From Candidatus Sulfopaludibacter sp. SbA3 (lineage in GTDB: Bacteria; Acidobacteriota; Terriglobia; Bryobacterales; Bryobacteraceae): a DNA stretch of 64,000 nt. How positions within the stretch are numbered: the first letter of the stretch is position 1; each line of letters opens with the position of its first letter. The position numbers and the translations under genes are program-made. Where the stretch lies: positions 100,961-164,960 of the forward strand of contig CAMDCN010000017.1 in NCBI GenBank assembly GCA_945890485.1. The letters run 5' to 3'. The notes under the pieces were generated by a model. It searched no databases and was not told the DNA's origin. It saw only the letters and a list, made by a program, of their open reading frames with translations. Below, in pieces: positions 26,414 to 35,408 of this stretch.

Positions 26414-27204
26414 CCAAGTTTGTACGCTTCAGTTTGGATAAGGGCATACCGCCCACCGCATCGGATAGTCATCCGGGGGTTCGCTATGGAATCCTGCAGG
26501 ACGAGATGATTCAGGAGACGCCTTCTCTGTTCGAGTTCCGGCCGGGGACGACGCACGGGTTGGATGGAGTTAGGATCCTGCCGCCGGTTTCGCCTTCGAA
26601 GATTGTATGCGTGGGGCGGAACTACGCCGACCATGCGAAGGAACTGGGCAACGCGGTGCCGACGGAGCCTTTGATTTTCATGAAGCCGCCGAGTTCGTTG
26701 ATCGGGCATGGGGATACGATTCTGTATCCAGCGTTGTCGAGCTTGGTGAGCTACGAAGCGGAGCTGGGCGTGATTATCGGCCGGCGGGCGCGCAATGTGC
26801 GGAAGCAGGACTGGGCCGACTATGTTTGGGGCTACACGTGCGTGAACGACGTGACGGCGCGGGACCTGCAGAAGAAAGACGGACAGTGGACGCGTGGGAA
26901 GGGGTTCGACACGTTTTGCCCGGTGGGGCAGTGGGCGGTGCCGGCCGATGAGGTGGCGCTGAGTACGCTGCGGGTGCAGGGTTATCTGGACGGCAAGCTG
27001 GTGCAGGACGCCCCGGTGACGGATATGATTTTCGACCTGGGTGATATACTCGCTTATGTCAGTCAATTCATGACACTTGAGCCGGGCGATCTGATCGCGA
27101 CCGGTACCCCCCCTGGCGTAGGCCCCATGCAACCGGGCTCCTCGGTTCGCGTCGTTATCGATGGCGTGGGCCCTCTCGAAAACCCAATTACCTCCGAATC
27201 ATAA
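26410..27204 (+). CDS. fumarylacetoacetate-hydrolase family protein
   Basis: The 264-residue protein starts at GTG 26410, inside the stop of the lipoprotein gene (GTGA). The fold is clear from ILPPVSPSKIVCVGRNYADH, the metal ligands in SYEAELGVIIGR, GYTCVNDVTARDLQ, and the C-terminal GDLIATGTPPGVGPM. Related proteins act as 2-keto acid hydratases/isomerases or oxaloacetate decarboxylases. The exact substrate cannot be inferred. Confidence 0.88.
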   Translation: MTKFVRFSLDKGIPPTASDSHPGVRYGILQDEMIQETPSLFEFRPGTTHGLDGVRILPPVSPSKIVCVGRNYADHAKELGNAVPTEPLIFMKPPSSLIGHGDTILYPALSSLVSYEAELGVIIGRRARNVRKQDWADYVWGYTCVNDVTARDLQKKDGQWTRGKGFDTFCPVGQWAVPADEVALSTLRVQGYLDGKLVQDAPVTDMIFDLGDILAYVSQFMTLEPGDLIATGTPPGVGPMQPGSSVRVVIDGVGPLENPITSES

Positions 27205-27213
27205 GAAATCACC

Positions 27214-27861
27214 ATGAAAATTTTTCTGGATACCGCCAACCTGGACGAGATTAGAAAAGGTGCCGACTGGGGCATCGTGGACGGCGTCACAACGAACCCT
27301 TCGCTGATTGCGAAGGAAGGCAAGCCGATTGAAGAGCAGGTCAAGGCGATCTGCGACATCATCGACGGGGACATTTCGGCTGAGGTCGTTGCCATCGAAG
27401 CCGCCGCGATGATTGAAGAAGGCAAGAAGCTGGCGAAGATCCACAAGAACATCGTGGTGAAGCTGCCGCTGATCCGCGAAGGCATCAAGGCGTGCAAGGC
27501 GCTTTCGGGCGAAGGCATCCGCACGAACGTCACGCTGTGCTTCTCGGCTCCGCAGGCGTTGCTGGCCGCGAAGGCCGGGGCGTACCTGGTTAGCCCGTTT
27601 GTCGGCCGTTTGGACGACATTGGCCATGTGGGTATGGAACTGATTGAGCAGATCACGGCCATTTACGCGAACTACGACTACAAGACCCAGGTGCTGGCGG
27701 CCAGCATCCGGACGCCGATCCACGTGGTGGACGCAGCGCTCGCCGGCGCCGATGTGGCGACGATGCCGTTCAAAACGCTGGACATGCTGTTCAACCATCC
27801 GCTAACGGACAAGGGTTTGGAGCAGTTCCTGAAAGACCACGCAAAATCGTTGGCTAAGTAG
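27214..27861 (+). CDS. fsa: fructose-6-phosphate aldolase / transaldolase-like protein
   Basis: The 215-residue length and the core motifs match the short transaldolase family: [33 protein letters not shown], the Schiff-base lysine in [32 protein letters not shown] and [11 protein letters not shown]. It forms or splits fructose-6-phosphate to dihydroxyacetone and glyceraldehyde-3-phosphate, or acts as a transaldolase. The two activities cannot be told apart here. It starts 10 bases after the FAH-family gene. Confidence 0.92.
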   Translation: MKIFLDTANLDEIRKGADWGIVDGVTTNPSLIAKEGKPIEEQVKAICDIIDGDISAEVVAIEAAAMIEEGKKLAKIHKNIVVKLPLIREGIKACKALSGEGIRTNVTLCFSAPQALLAAKAGAYLVSPFVGRLDDIGHVGMELIEQITAIYANYDYKTQVLAASIRTPIHVVDAALAGADVATMPFKTLDMLFNHPLTDKGLEQFLKDHAKSLAK

Positions 27862-27870
27862 CCTTTGCAG

Positions 27871-28302
27871 ATGTTGCTCGCTTGGCTCCCGCGACTGGCG
27901 CAGACCTCCTGGCTTGTGCCAGCCGCGGTGGGCGTGGCGGCGTTGGGCGCGGGGGCCTGGGTGTTGATCGGTGCGGTCCGCGCCCGGCGTAATCCGGATG
28001 AGCTCGAACGGCGGCGGCGGATTAAGATTCATGTCGTCGGCCGGATGGGTGAAGCGACGGTGCAACAGGCCGACGAGCAAACTTTGCACTACTGTTATCA
28101 GATTGCGGGCGTCAGTTATTCGACGTCTCAGGATATTGGGAAGCTGGCGGAACATCTGCCTGCTCCCCCGCATCTACTGATTGGCAACGCGCTGATCAAA
28201 TATCACCCCCAGAACCCGGCGAACTCGATTCTGATCTGTGAACACTGGTCGGGGTTGTTGGCCGGACGGAAAGCAGTAAAACGAGGAGAACCGAACCTAT
28301 GA
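27871..28302 (+). CDS. unassigned membrane-anchored protein, 143 residues
   Basis: From the ATG at 27871 the protein starts with one membrane segment (SWLVPAAVGVAALGAGAWVLIGAV), continues with a basic stretch (RARRNPDELERRRRIK) and ends in a soluble domain with a VGRMGEATV, YCYQIAGVSYSTSQDIG and LIGNALIKYHPQNPANS pattern. This resembles the DUF3592-type beta domain fused to one helix (matching 'Y-x-G-V-x-Y' and 'kYdP.nP..si'), but I do not assign it. It lies between fsa and the Dabb gene, overlapping the latter by four bases. Confidence 0.65.
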   Translation: MLLAWLPRLAQTSWLVPAAVGVAALGAGAWVLIGAVRARRNPDELERRRRIKIHVVGRMGEATVQQADEQTLHYCYQIAGVSYSTSQDIGKLAEHLPAPPHLLIGNALIKYHPQNPANSILICEHWSGLLAGRKAVKRGEPNL

Positions 28303-28667
28303 AGCAATTTTTGATGATCGCCATGGCGGCTGTAGTGCTGACCGTGGGTGCGTCGACGGCCCAGAGCCAAACGGCGCCGAAGTCGGTAATTCATGTCGTC
28401 ACCGTAGCATGGAAGCCCGGGACGACCCCCGCGCAGATCAAGGCTGCCCTCGACGGCGTGCAGGCTCTGCCCGCCAAGTACCCGGGCATCACCCGCGTCT
28501 GGACCAAGTCGATCAAGGTGCAGGGCGGCAAGGCCAATGCCTTTGTAATGGAGTTTAAGGACGAGGCTGCTTTGGCCGCCTACGCCGATAGCCCCGCGCA
28601 GAAGGAATGGTACAAGGTGTATCTCGATATCCGCGGCGAGAGCACGACCTTCGACATTACCAACTAG
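28299..28667 (+). CDS. secreted Dabb-domain (stress-responsive A/B barrel) protein
   Basis: The 122-residue protein has a signal peptide (MKQFLMIAMAAVVLTVGASTAQ) and a dimeric alpha-beta barrel domain: VIHVVTVAWKPGTTPAQ, ALPAKYPGITRVWTKSIKVQ, FVMEFKDEAALAAYADSPAQKEW. The Dabb family includes olivetolic-acid cyclase-like and stress-related proteins; no function is known for the exported forms. It overlaps the previous gene by four bases. Confidence 0.85.
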   Translation: MKQFLMIAMAAVVLTVGASTAQSQTAPKSVIHVVTVAWKPGTTPAQIKAALDGVQALPAKYPGITRVWTKSIKVQGGKANAFVMEFKDEAALAAYADSPAQKEWYKVYLDIRGESTTFDITN

Positions 28668-28702
28668 TTCTGGCCCTCAACTTGCAAGATAGAGCGATGT
28701 AG

Positions 28703-28722
28703 CCCGCGAACGCGGGTTTGAG
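28703..28722. terminator. weak terminator-like hairpin between convergent genes
   Basis: CCCGC (28703-28707), a GAAC loop and GCGGG (28712-28716) form a short GC hairpin followed by TTT. It lies between the Dabb gene and the convergent fdhD gene. The T run is too short for strong termination. Confidence 0.35.
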
Positions 28723-28754
28723 CGAGAAAACAGGAAGTTTCTTCTCAAATCGGT

Positions 28755-29567
28755 TCACTCCCCGGGAAAGTTTTGCACAATCCGCTGGGGATGGGTATAG
28801 ACATTGCATCGCTCTTTGCGCAGGAAGCCAATGAGGGTGATGTTCTGCCGCCTCGCGAGGTCGACCGCCATAGTTGATGGAGCTCCTATGGATGCGACGA
28901 GAGTAGTACTCGCGGCGGCGCACTTTTGCAGTAGTTCGTAGCCGGCCCGGCCACTGAGAAGGATCAAGTGGCCGGCCAGCGGAAACTGTCCGGCGCGCAG
29001 GCGATGGCCGATCAGTTTATCGAGCGCATTGTGGCGCCCGATGTCCTCGCGGAGAGCGAGGAGTTCGCCCTGGAGATTGAAGAGCGCGGCGGCGTGCAAC
29101 GCGCCCGTGCGCTGGAAGGCTGGCTGGGCGGCGGCCAGGCGGGCTGGCAGTTCGTAGAGGAGCCCGATGGGAAAGGTGGCGGCGGAGGCGTCTGGCGCTG
29201 GAGCGATCTCCGGCAGCTCTTCGCGGCCGCAGAGGCCGCAGGCAGAGGTGCGGACCAAGTGACGTTTCCCGGCGCTGGCGGGTTCGACCCCGGCGCGCAG
29301 GGAGACGAGGACGGCACCTGGTTGGACATGGATTGCTTCGATTTCGGCGGCTTCAGTGAGCCAGCCTTCGGCGTGGAGCAGGCCGCAGGCGAGGTCCTCC
29401 TCGTCGCCGGGAGAAGCGAGCGTCAAGCCGAGGGTCGCTATCTCGCGCCGCTGCTTGAAGGAGTATTCGACGCGAATCTCGACCGGTTCTTCGGCGCCGA
29501 GGGAGTCAGTGGCCGCATGGACGCGGCCACCTTCCCAGCGAGCTACCGGAACCTGTTTTTCCGGCAT
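28755..29567 (-). CDS. fdhD: formate dehydrogenase accessory sulfurtransferase FdhD
   Basis: The 270-residue protein has the FdhD signatures: LGLTLASPGDEEDLACGLLHAEGW (in parts), the catalytic pair in TSACGLCGREEL (CxxC), FQRTGALHAAALF, LREDIGRHNALDKLIG and SGRAGYELLQKC. It transfers sulfur to the molybdenum cofactor of formate dehydrogenase. moaA, of the same pathway, lies at 33408-34406. No formate dehydrogenase gene is seen here. The isomerase gene 29574-30443 ends 6 bases before its start. Confidence 0.93.
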   Translation of the reverse strand: MPEKQVPVARWEGGRVHAATDSLGAEEPVEIRVEYSFKQRREIATLGLTLASPGDEEDLACGLLHAEGWLTEAAEIEAIHVQPGAVLVSLRAGVEPASAGKRHLVRTSACGLCGREELPEIAPAPDASAATFPIGLLYELPARLAAAQPAFQRTGALHAAALFNLQGELLALREDIGRHNALDKLIGHRLRAGQFPLAGHLILLSGRAGYELLQKCAAASTTLVASIGAPSTMAVDLARRQNITLIGFLRKERCNVYTHPQRIVQNFPGE

Positions 29568-29573
29568 TACGCC

Positions 29574-30443
29574 CTACCGCAAGCTGCGGAGCAGTTCGAT
29601 GGCGGCTTTGATGTCGTCGACGTGGGCGAGTTTGGCTTGGTGGCGATCGTCCATGTCCTGGTCGAGCGAGACTTCGCGTTCGATGGTGAGCGGGCCGGTA
29701 TAGCCGACCTTCTTCAACATGTTGACGAAGTTGGCCATGCCGACGGAGCCGTGGCCGAGCGGCATTTCGGTGCCGAGGGTGCCGGGTTTGGCGGGGTCGG
29801 GCCAATTGCCATCCTTGGCGTGAACGGAGACGACGTGCTTGCCGACGAGTTCGAGGGCGGCGATGGGCTCCGAGGTGCCGTACAGGATCAGGTTGGCGGG
29901 ATCGAAGTTCAGTTTCAAATTGGGACGGTCGACGTCTTCGAGGAAGTGGAGGAGGGAGGCGGCGGGCTCCTGGCCGGTTTCGAGGGCGAAGTCGATGCCG
30001 TACTTGGCGGCGTGGTCGCAGATGCGGCGGACGAGGTCGCGGACGGGCGCGTAGTCGGGGTGGGCGTGGTCTTCGGGAACGAAGCCGACGTGGCAGGCGA
30101 AGATGGGGACGCCCATGGCCGCGGTTTCGTCGATGACTTCGTAGGTGCGGGCTTCGCGCTCGGCGCGGGTGGCGGCGGGGATGAAGCCGACGGTCTTCTC
30201 GACGGTGGGGGCGTCGGCGTAGCTTTCGCCGTCGTAGGCCGCGAAAACGGCGGTGACGACGAAGCCTTCATCGGCGAGAGCCTGCTTATAGACGGCGCCG
30301 AGGCCAGCGAGGGGGACAGCGCCAGTGAAGCCGAGATGGCCGCAGCGGATGCCGAGCGACTTGACGGCGCGGATCATCTTCAGCGGTTCGGTATCGCCCC
30401 AGAACATCAGGCCAACTTCTAACTCTTCGAGTGCAATTGCCAT
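29574..30443 (-). CDS. sugar-phosphate isomerase/epimerase (TIM barrel)
   Basis: The 289-residue protein belongs to the AP endonuclease 2-type TIM barrel family: IRCGHLGFTGAVPLAG, FACHVGFVPEDHAHPDY, DFALETGQEPAASLLHFLE, LKLNFDPANLILYG, VSVHAKDGNWP and LTIEREV. Metal-binding Glu, Asp and His positions are present (FALETG, NFDPAN, VHAKDGN, EREV). It likely isomerises a sugar or sugar acid. The substrate is unknown. It is co-directional with fdhD and ogt. Confidence 0.85.
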   Translation of the reverse strand: MAIALEELEVGLMFWGDTEPLKMIRAVKSLGIRCGHLGFTGAVPLAGLGAVYKQALADEGFVVTAVFAAYDGESYADAPTVEKTVGFIPAATRAEREARTYEVIDETAAMGVPIFACHVGFVPEDHAHPDYAPVRDLVRRICDHAAKYGIDFALETGQEPAASLLHFLEDVDRPNLKLNFDPANLILYGTSEPIAALELVGKHVVSVHAKDGNWPDPAKPGTLGTEMPLGHGSVGMANFVNMLKKVGYTGPLTIEREVSLDQDMDDRHQAKLAHVDDIKAAIELLRSLR

Positions 30444-30448
30444 GGATA

Positions 30449-30940
30449 CTATTCTCTGTCAGCGCCGAAGAACTTGCAGTGCCTTTCCCAGTCGAGGAGC
30501 CAGGATTTTGCAGGGAGGCCACCGGCGAAGCCGGTCAACTGGCCGTTGGCGCCGATGACGCGATGACAGGGGACGATGATGGGCAGGGGGTTGGAGCCGT
30601 TGGCGAGGCCGACGGCGCGGGAGGCGTTGGGGTTGCCGAGTTGGGCGGCGAGGGCGCCGTAGGTGGTGGTTTCGGCGAAGGGGATTTCGCGGAGCAGGGC
30701 CCAGACGCGGGATTGGAAGGGGGTGCCTTTGGGAGCTAGCGGGACGGTGAAGTGCTGGAGGGATCCGGCGAAGTAGGCTTCGAGCTGTTCGGCGGCTTGG
30801 GGGAGTTCGCCTTGCGGGAGGGATTGGCGGAGGGCGTCCCGGCGGGGCGAATTGGCGAAGAGGATTTCGGTGAGGGCGACGCCGTCGCCGATGAGGGTGA
30901 GTTCGCCGATGGGTGATTCGAGGGGTTGCCAGAGGGTCAT
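30449..30940 (-). CDS. ogt: methylated-DNA-protein-cysteine methyltransferase
   Basis: The 163-residue protein has the active-site stretch IIVPCHRVIGANGQLTGFAGG (in two parts: IIVPCHRVIG and ANGQLTGFAGG). It transfers alkyl groups from O6-alkylguanine to its own cysteine. The N-terminal part is the small RNaseH-like domain of Ogt. Its start overlaps the stop of the ada-alkA gene by four bases, so the two alkylation-repair genes form one operon. Confidence 0.95.
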   Translation of the reverse strand: MTLWQPLESPIGELTLIGDGVALTEILFANSPRRDALRQSLPQGELPQAAEQLEAYFAGSLQHFTVPLAPKGTPFQSRVWALLREIPFAETTTYGALAAQLGNPNASRAVGLANGSNPLPIIVPCHRVIGANGQLTGFAGGLPAKSWLLDWERHCKFFGADRE

Positions 30941-32265
30941 GCTTGGGATCTCCAGAGGTGCAGGGCGGCGTAGGCGCGCCAGGGGCGCCAGGCTTCGGCG
31001 CGTTGAGTCAGTTCTTTTTCGGTACAGCCGGCAGCTTTGCGGAGGACGAGGTCGCCGGCGGGGAAGGCGTCGGGGTCGGCGAGGGCTCGCATGGCGTAGT
31101 AGTCGCGGGTCCAGGGGCCAATGCCGCGGACGCCTTCGAGGCGCTCGTTGCCGTCGAGGACGGCGCGGGCGTAGGCGCGGAGGGTCTCCTGGCGGGCGGT
31201 GGTGAGGCCGATCGTGGAAAGATCGGCGTCGGCCAGTTGTTCCGGCGTCGGCATTCTACGGAACGAAGCCAATAGACGCCCGGCGAGGGTGCGGGCTCCG
31301 GCGACCGAGATCTGCTGACCGAGGATGGCGCGGATGCCGATTTCAAAGGGGTCCCAGGCTCCGGGGACGCGGAGGCCGGGCCGGGCGGCGACGAGCGGGG
31401 CGAGGACAGGGTCGGCGCTGAGGGTTTCGTTGATGACGGCGGGGTCGGCGGCGGCGTCGAAGAGGCGGCGGGTGCGGCGGACGATTTCGAGCCACTGGCG
31501 GGGGGCGGCGCCTTCGACCTGGAGAAGGAGGTGGGGGGCGGAGTAACGGACTTTTATGGTGGCTCCATCCCAGAAGCGGGTGTACTGGGCGTCGTCGACC
31601 TCTTCGAGGCCGGGGATGGCGCGGGCGCGGAGGAAGGCGAGGAGGCTCTCCCAGTCGTAGGGTTCGCGGACGGGTAGGCGGAGGGCGGAAGACGGGGCGC
31701 GGAGTTTGCGGAGTTCGCCGGGGGAGCGGCCGTAGGTGGCTTGGACGACGGCGTGGAAGCGGCGGAGGCTGCCGAAGCCGCTGGCGTAGGCGACCTCGGT
31801 GAGGGGGAGGGAGGTTTCGTCGAGCAGGCGCTTGGCGAACTGGAGGCGTTGGGTTTGGGCGACGCGGACGGGGGTGGCGCCGGCGTGTTCGAGGAAGAGG
31901 CGGCGAAGGTGGCGGCCGGTGACGCCGAGGCGGGTGGCGAGTTGTTCGACGTCGCCGGAATCGAGGGCGCCCTCTTCGATGAGACGGAGGCCGCGGGCGA
32001 CCGTGGGGGAGGTGCCGAGCCACAGGCCGGTGCCGGGGGCGGTCTCCGGACGGCAGCGGAGGCAGGGCCGGAAACCGGCGGCTTCGGCGGCGAAGGCGGA
32101 GGGGTAGTAGCCGACGTTCTCTTCCTTGGGCGCGGGGGCGGGACAGACGGGGCGGCAGTAGATCCGCGTGGTCCGCACGGCGACGAAGAATTTACCGTCG
32201 AAACGGGCGTCTTTCGCGCGGCGGGCTTGCTGGCAGAGATGCGGATCGAGATTCACTTTCCCCAC
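30937..32265 (-). CDS. Ada-AlkA fusion: AraC-type regulator with DNA-3-methyladenine glycosylase
   Basis: The 442-residue protein joins an Ada-like N-terminus with a DNA glycosylase. Residues about 10-80 hold the Ada zinc/methyl-acceptor site (FDGKFFVAVRTTRIYCRPVCP, here split: FDGKFFVAVRTT, IYCRPVCP; FRPCLRCRPE). An AraC HTH (about 95-195; LATRLGVTGRHLRRLF, LTEVAYASGFGSLRRFH) follows. The rest is AlkA: DPFEIGIRAILGQQISV, GVRGIGPWTRDYYAMRAL and the catalytic aspartate in FPAGDLVLRK. Such fusions sense methyl damage and excise alkylated bases. It is in one operon with ogt. Confidence 0.93.
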   Translation of the reverse strand: MGKVNLDPHLCQQARRAKDARFDGKFFVAVRTTRIYCRPVCPAPAPKEENVGYYPSAFAAEAAGFRPCLRCRPETAPGTGLWLGTSPTVARGLRLIEEGALDSGDVEQLATRLGVTGRHLRRLFLEHAGATPVRVAQTQRLQFAKRLLDETSLPLTEVAYASGFGSLRRFHAVVQATYGRSPGELRKLRAPSSALRLPVREPYDWESLLAFLRARAIPGLEEVDDAQYTRFWDGATIKVRYSAPHLLLQVEGAAPRQWLEIVRRTRRLFDAAADPAVINETLSADPVLAPLVAARPGLRVPGAWDPFEIGIRAILGQQISVAGARTLAGRLLASFRRMPTPEQLADADLSTIGLTTARQETLRAYARAVLDGNERLEGVRGIGPWTRDYYAMRALADPDAFPAGDLVLRKAAGCTEKELTQRAEAWRPWRAYAALHLWRSQA

Positions 32266-32355
32266 GGTACGGGATATCGGGGGATGGCGCTAGCCGTTTT
32301 CGGACATTGACCACGGCTGTGCAGGACGATTGGTTTTGGCGTACGCTGACAGGGT

Positions 32356-33405
32356 ATGTCACAGATCAAAGGTCCAGCACTCTTCCTCGCACAATTTATG
32401 GGCGACGAGGCCCCATTCAATTCCCTTCCCGCTATTACCGAGTGGGCGAAATCGCTCGGCTACCTCGGTGTGCAGCTCCCTTCGTGGGATAGCCGCATTA
32501 TGAACCTGAAGAAGGCCGCCGAGTCGAAGACTTATTGCGATGATCTGAAGGGCCAGACCAACGGCCTAGAGATCACCGAACTGGCTTCGCATCTGCAGGG
32601 CCAGTTAGTCGCGAGCCATCCGGCTTATGACGAGTTGTTCGATGTCTTCGCGGCGCCCGAAGTGCAGGGCAATCCGAAGACTCGCAGCGAATGGGCCGTG
32701 AAGCAGTTGAAGCTGGTGATTAAGGCTTCGGCGAATCTTGGCCTGAAAGTGACCCCGTCGTTTACGGGCGCTTTGCTGTGGCCGACCATTTACCCGTGGC
32801 CGCAGCGCCCGGCGGGACTGGTGGAAGAAGGGTTCAAAGAGCTGGCCAAGCGGTGGAAGCCGATTCTCGATTTCGCGGATCAGCACGGCGTGGACTTTGC
32901 GTATGAGCTACATCCGGGCGAAGACGTTTTCGACGGGGCGACGTTTGAACGCTTCCTCGAAGCAACCGGCAACCATCCGCGGGTGAACATTAACTACGAT
33001 CCTTCGCACTTTGTGTTGCAGTGCATGGACTATGTGGGCTTCATTGATCTGTATGCGAGCCGCATTAAGGCGTTCCATGTGAAGGACGCGGAGTTCCGTC
33101 CTTCGGCGAAGGCGGGCGTCTACGGCGGCTACCTGAACTGGCAGGAGCGGCCGGGCCGGTTCCGCAGCTTGGGCGACGGGCAGGTGGACTTCAAGCAGGT
33201 GTTCTCGCGGCTGACGGCGGCGGGCTACTCCAACTGGGCTGTGCTGGAATGGGAGTGCTGCTTTAAAGACAGCGCGCAGGGCGCGGCCGAAGGCGCTCCG
33301 TTCATCGCGTCGCACTTGATCGACGTGCCGAAGAAGGCGTTCGACGACTTCGCGGGCGCGGCGAGCGACTCGAAGCGGAACCGGCGCATTCTGGGCTTGA
33401 AGTAA
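32356..33405 (+). CDS. sugar-phosphate isomerase/epimerase (TIM barrel)
   Basis: The 349-residue protein has the metal-binding pattern of xylose-isomerase-like TIM barrels: YLGVQLPSWDSR, GLEITELASHLQGQ, DFAYELHPGEDVFDG, NINYDPSHFVLQ, AFHVKDAEFRPS and WAVLEWECCFKD. The lengths and motifs match inosose-dehydratase and related enzymes of acidobacteria. The substrate is not known. It faces the convergent moaA gene with a 2-base gap (its stop ends at 33405 and moaA ends at 33408). Confidence 0.85.
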   Translation: MSQIKGPALFLAQFMGDEAPFNSLPAITEWAKSLGYLGVQLPSWDSRIMNLKKAAESKTYCDDLKGQTNGLEITELASHLQGQLVASHPAYDELFDVFAAPEVQGNPKTRSEWAVKQLKLVIKASANLGLKVTPSFTGALLWPTIYPWPQRPAGLVEEGFKELAKRWKPILDFADQHGVDFAYELHPGEDVFDGATFERFLEATGNHPRVNINYDPSHFVLQCMDYVGFIDLYASRIKAFHVKDAEFRPSAKAGVYGGYLNWQERPGRFRSLGDGQVDFKQVFSRLTAAGYSNWAVLEWECCFKDSAQGAAEGAPFIASHLIDVPKKAFDDFAGAASDSKRNRRILGLK

Positions 33406-33407
33406 AG

Positions 33408-34406
33408 CTAGCCGCCGATTGAATACATCGGCCGCGGGGGCGCCACAAATTTTTGTGTGTTGATCTCGTGGCCGATCCACTTCTCCGCAACCGTCTGGCG
33501 GATGGTGGCGCGGATGGCGTCGTCCGAGGCGTCGCTGCGGAGGAGGCCTTTGACATCGGTCTCATCGATGGCGAAGAGGCAGTAGCGGAGCTTGCCGTCG
33601 GACGTGAGACGGATGCGATTGCAGTTCAGGCAGAAGGGGTGGCTGACGGAGCTGATGAAGCCGACGCGGCCGACGCCGTCTTGGAAGCGGAACTCGCTGG
33701 CGGGGGCGCGGGGGTCGCGGTCCGGGATCTCTTCGAGCGGGCCGATGCCTTCAGCGAGCAGGCGGAGCATATCGTCCTGGAGCAGGACCTTGGCTTTGTC
33801 CCAGATGCCTTGGGCGTCGAGGGGCATGAACTCGATATAGCGGATTTCGATATCGCGTTCGCGGCCGAATTGGGCGAGGGGGACGATGTCGGGTTCGACG
33901 AGGTTTTTGACGGCGACGGCGTTGATTTTGATGGGCCCGAAGCCGAGGGATTGGGCTTTGTCGAGGCCGGCGAGGACCTTGGGGAGGTCGTCGCGGCGGG
34001 TGATGTGTTGGAAGCGGGCGCGGTCGAGGGTATCGAGATGGACGTTGAGGCGGCGGAGGCCGGCACGGTAGAGGTCTTCGGCCTGGTCTTCGAGGAGGAC
34101 GGCGTTCGTCGTTAGCGCGATGTCTTCCACGCCGGGGATGGCGATGAGCTTTTCAATGAGGACCGCGAGGTTCTTGCGGACGAGGGGTTCGCCGCCGGTG
34201 ATGCGGAGTTTGCGGACGCCGAGGGAGACGGCAACGCGGGCGACGCGGGCGATTTCTTCAAACGAGAGAATCTCTTCGCGCGGCATGAACTTCACGCCGT
34301 CTTCGGGCATGCAGTAGAAGCAGCGGATGTTGCAGCGGTCGGTGACGCTGATGCGGAGATTGTCGTGCAGCCGGCCGAAGCCGTCGATGAGGGGTGCTTC
34401 CGCCAT
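33408..34406 (-). CDS. moaA: GTP 3',8-cyclase (molybdenum cofactor synthesis)
   Basis: The 332-residue radical SAM protein has CNIRCFYCMP near residue 25 ([4Fe-4S] site), TGGEPLVRKN, and the C-terminal cluster ligands CLNCNRIRLTSDGKLRYC (CxxC...C). The final GG (MYSIGG) is the arginine-finger-like tail needed for activity. It makes 3',8-cyclo-GTP, the first step of molybdopterin synthesis. It starts directly after the nadA stop. Confidence 0.96.
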   Translation of the reverse strand: MAEAPLIDGFGRLHDNLRISVTDRCNIRCFYCMPEDGVKFMPREEILSFEEIARVARVAVSLGVRKLRITGGEPLVRKNLAVLIEKLIAIPGVEDIALTTNAVLLEDQAEDLYRAGLRRLNVHLDTLDRARFQHITRRDDLPKVLAGLDKAQSLGFGPIKINAVAVKNLVEPDIVPLAQFGRERDIEIRYIEFMPLDAQGIWDKAKVLLQDDMLRLLAEGIGPLEEIPDRDPRAPASEFRFQDGVGRVGFISSVSHPFCLNCNRIRLTSDGKLRYCLFAIDETDVKGLLRSDASDDAIRATIRQTVAEKWIGHEINTQKFVAPPRPMYSIGG

Positions 34407-35342
34407 CTACTTCACGGCGAGCATGCGTTCAATGGGCAGGCGGGCGCGCTCCATGAGATGGGGGTTGAGTTCGACGCGGGGGGCGACGGCTTCGAGGCAG
34501 TCCCGGAGTTTCTCAAGCGAATTCATCTTCATGTAGGGGCACTCGCTGCAGTTGCAGTTTTCGTTGGTCACGAAATAGAACTGCTTGTGCGGGGCGTATT
34601 TGACGAGCGAATGGCGGACGCCGCTTTCGGTCATGACGATGAACGATTGGCGATCGCTTTCGATGCAGTACTTGATGAGGGCCGAGGTGGAGCCGATGAA
34701 CTCAGCTTGGCTGAGGACGTTGGCGGGGCACTCGGGGTGGGCGACGACCATGGCTTCGGGGTGGGCGGCGCGGGCTTCCATCACCTTGCGGGCGGCGAAG
34801 GTGGTGTGGACGATGCAGGCGCCCTGCCAGATGCGCATGTTTTCGCGGCCGGTCTGTTCCTTGACATAGTTGCCGAGGTTGATGTCCGGGAGGAAGAGGA
34901 TGGGCTTTTCGGCGGGGATGGAGTTAACGACCTTGACCGCGTTGGACGAGGTGCAGATGATGTCGCTTTCGGCTTTCACCTCGATGGAGGTGTTGATGTA
35001 GCTGACGACGACGTGATCGGGGTACTTCTGCTTGAAGGCGCGGACCATTTCAACCGGGCAGCTATCGACGAGCGAGCAGCCGGCTTGGCGGTCGGGGACG
35101 ATGACGGTGCGGGAAGGGTTGAGCGCTTTGGCTGTTTCCGCCATGAACCAGACGCCGCAGAAGGCGATGACCTCGCAGTCGAGTTCCTTGGCTTTGCGCG
35201 CGAGTTCGAGGCTGTCGCCGATGACGTCGGCTAACTCCTGGATTTCGGTCTCCTGGTAGTGGTGCGCGAGGATGACCGCATTGCGTTGCCGCTTCAGCGC
35301 CAGGATCTCTTCCGCAATGCCAGCTCCAGTTGTAAGAGTCAT
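34407..35342 (-). CDS. nadA: quinolinate synthase A
   Basis: The 311-residue protein has the three cluster cysteines in AFCGVWFMAETAK, HPECPANVLSQAEF and CNCSECPYMKMN. ILAHHYQETEIQELAD is the N-terminal substrate motif. It condenses iminoaspartate from NadB (18089-19579) with dihydroxyacetone phosphate to quinolinate. The third gene of the pathway, nadC, is not in the window. It forms an operon with moaA, which begins one base after its stop. Confidence 0.96.
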   Translation of the reverse strand: MTLTTGAGIAEEILALKRQRNAVILAHHYQETEIQELADVIGDSLELARKAKELDCEVIAFCGVWFMAETAKALNPSRTVIVPDRQAGCSLVDSCPVEMVRAFKQKYPDHVVVSYINTSIEVKAESDIICTSSNAVKVVNSIPAEKPILFLPDINLGNYVKEQTGRENMRIWQGACIVHTTFAARKVMEARAAHPEAMVVAHPECPANVLSQAEFIGSTSALIKYCIESDRQSFIVMTESGVRHSLVKYAPHKQFYFVTNENCNCSECPYMKMNSLEKLRDCLEAVAPRVELNPHLMERARLPIERMLAVK

Positions 35343-35381
35343 AGAAATTTACCGAAACGCGGGACGAGACCCACCTCTCTC

Positions 35382-35387
35382 TATAGT
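35382..35387 (+). promoter_or_regulatory. candidate -10 box of the TIGR03437-type gene
   Basis: TATAGT at 35382-35387 lies 21 bases before the ATG at 35409, between the divergent nadA and secreted-protein genes. A purine-rich GGTGGAG (35395-35401) follows as ribosome site. No -35 is convincing. Confidence 0.35.
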
Positions 35388-35408
35388 ATCCTGCCGGTGG
35401 AGTTCTGA

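Noticed and set aside
27050..27060. GATATACT in the FAH-family gene as a promoter
   Set aside because: It lies within a clear coding frame and lacks a -35 at a fitting distance.
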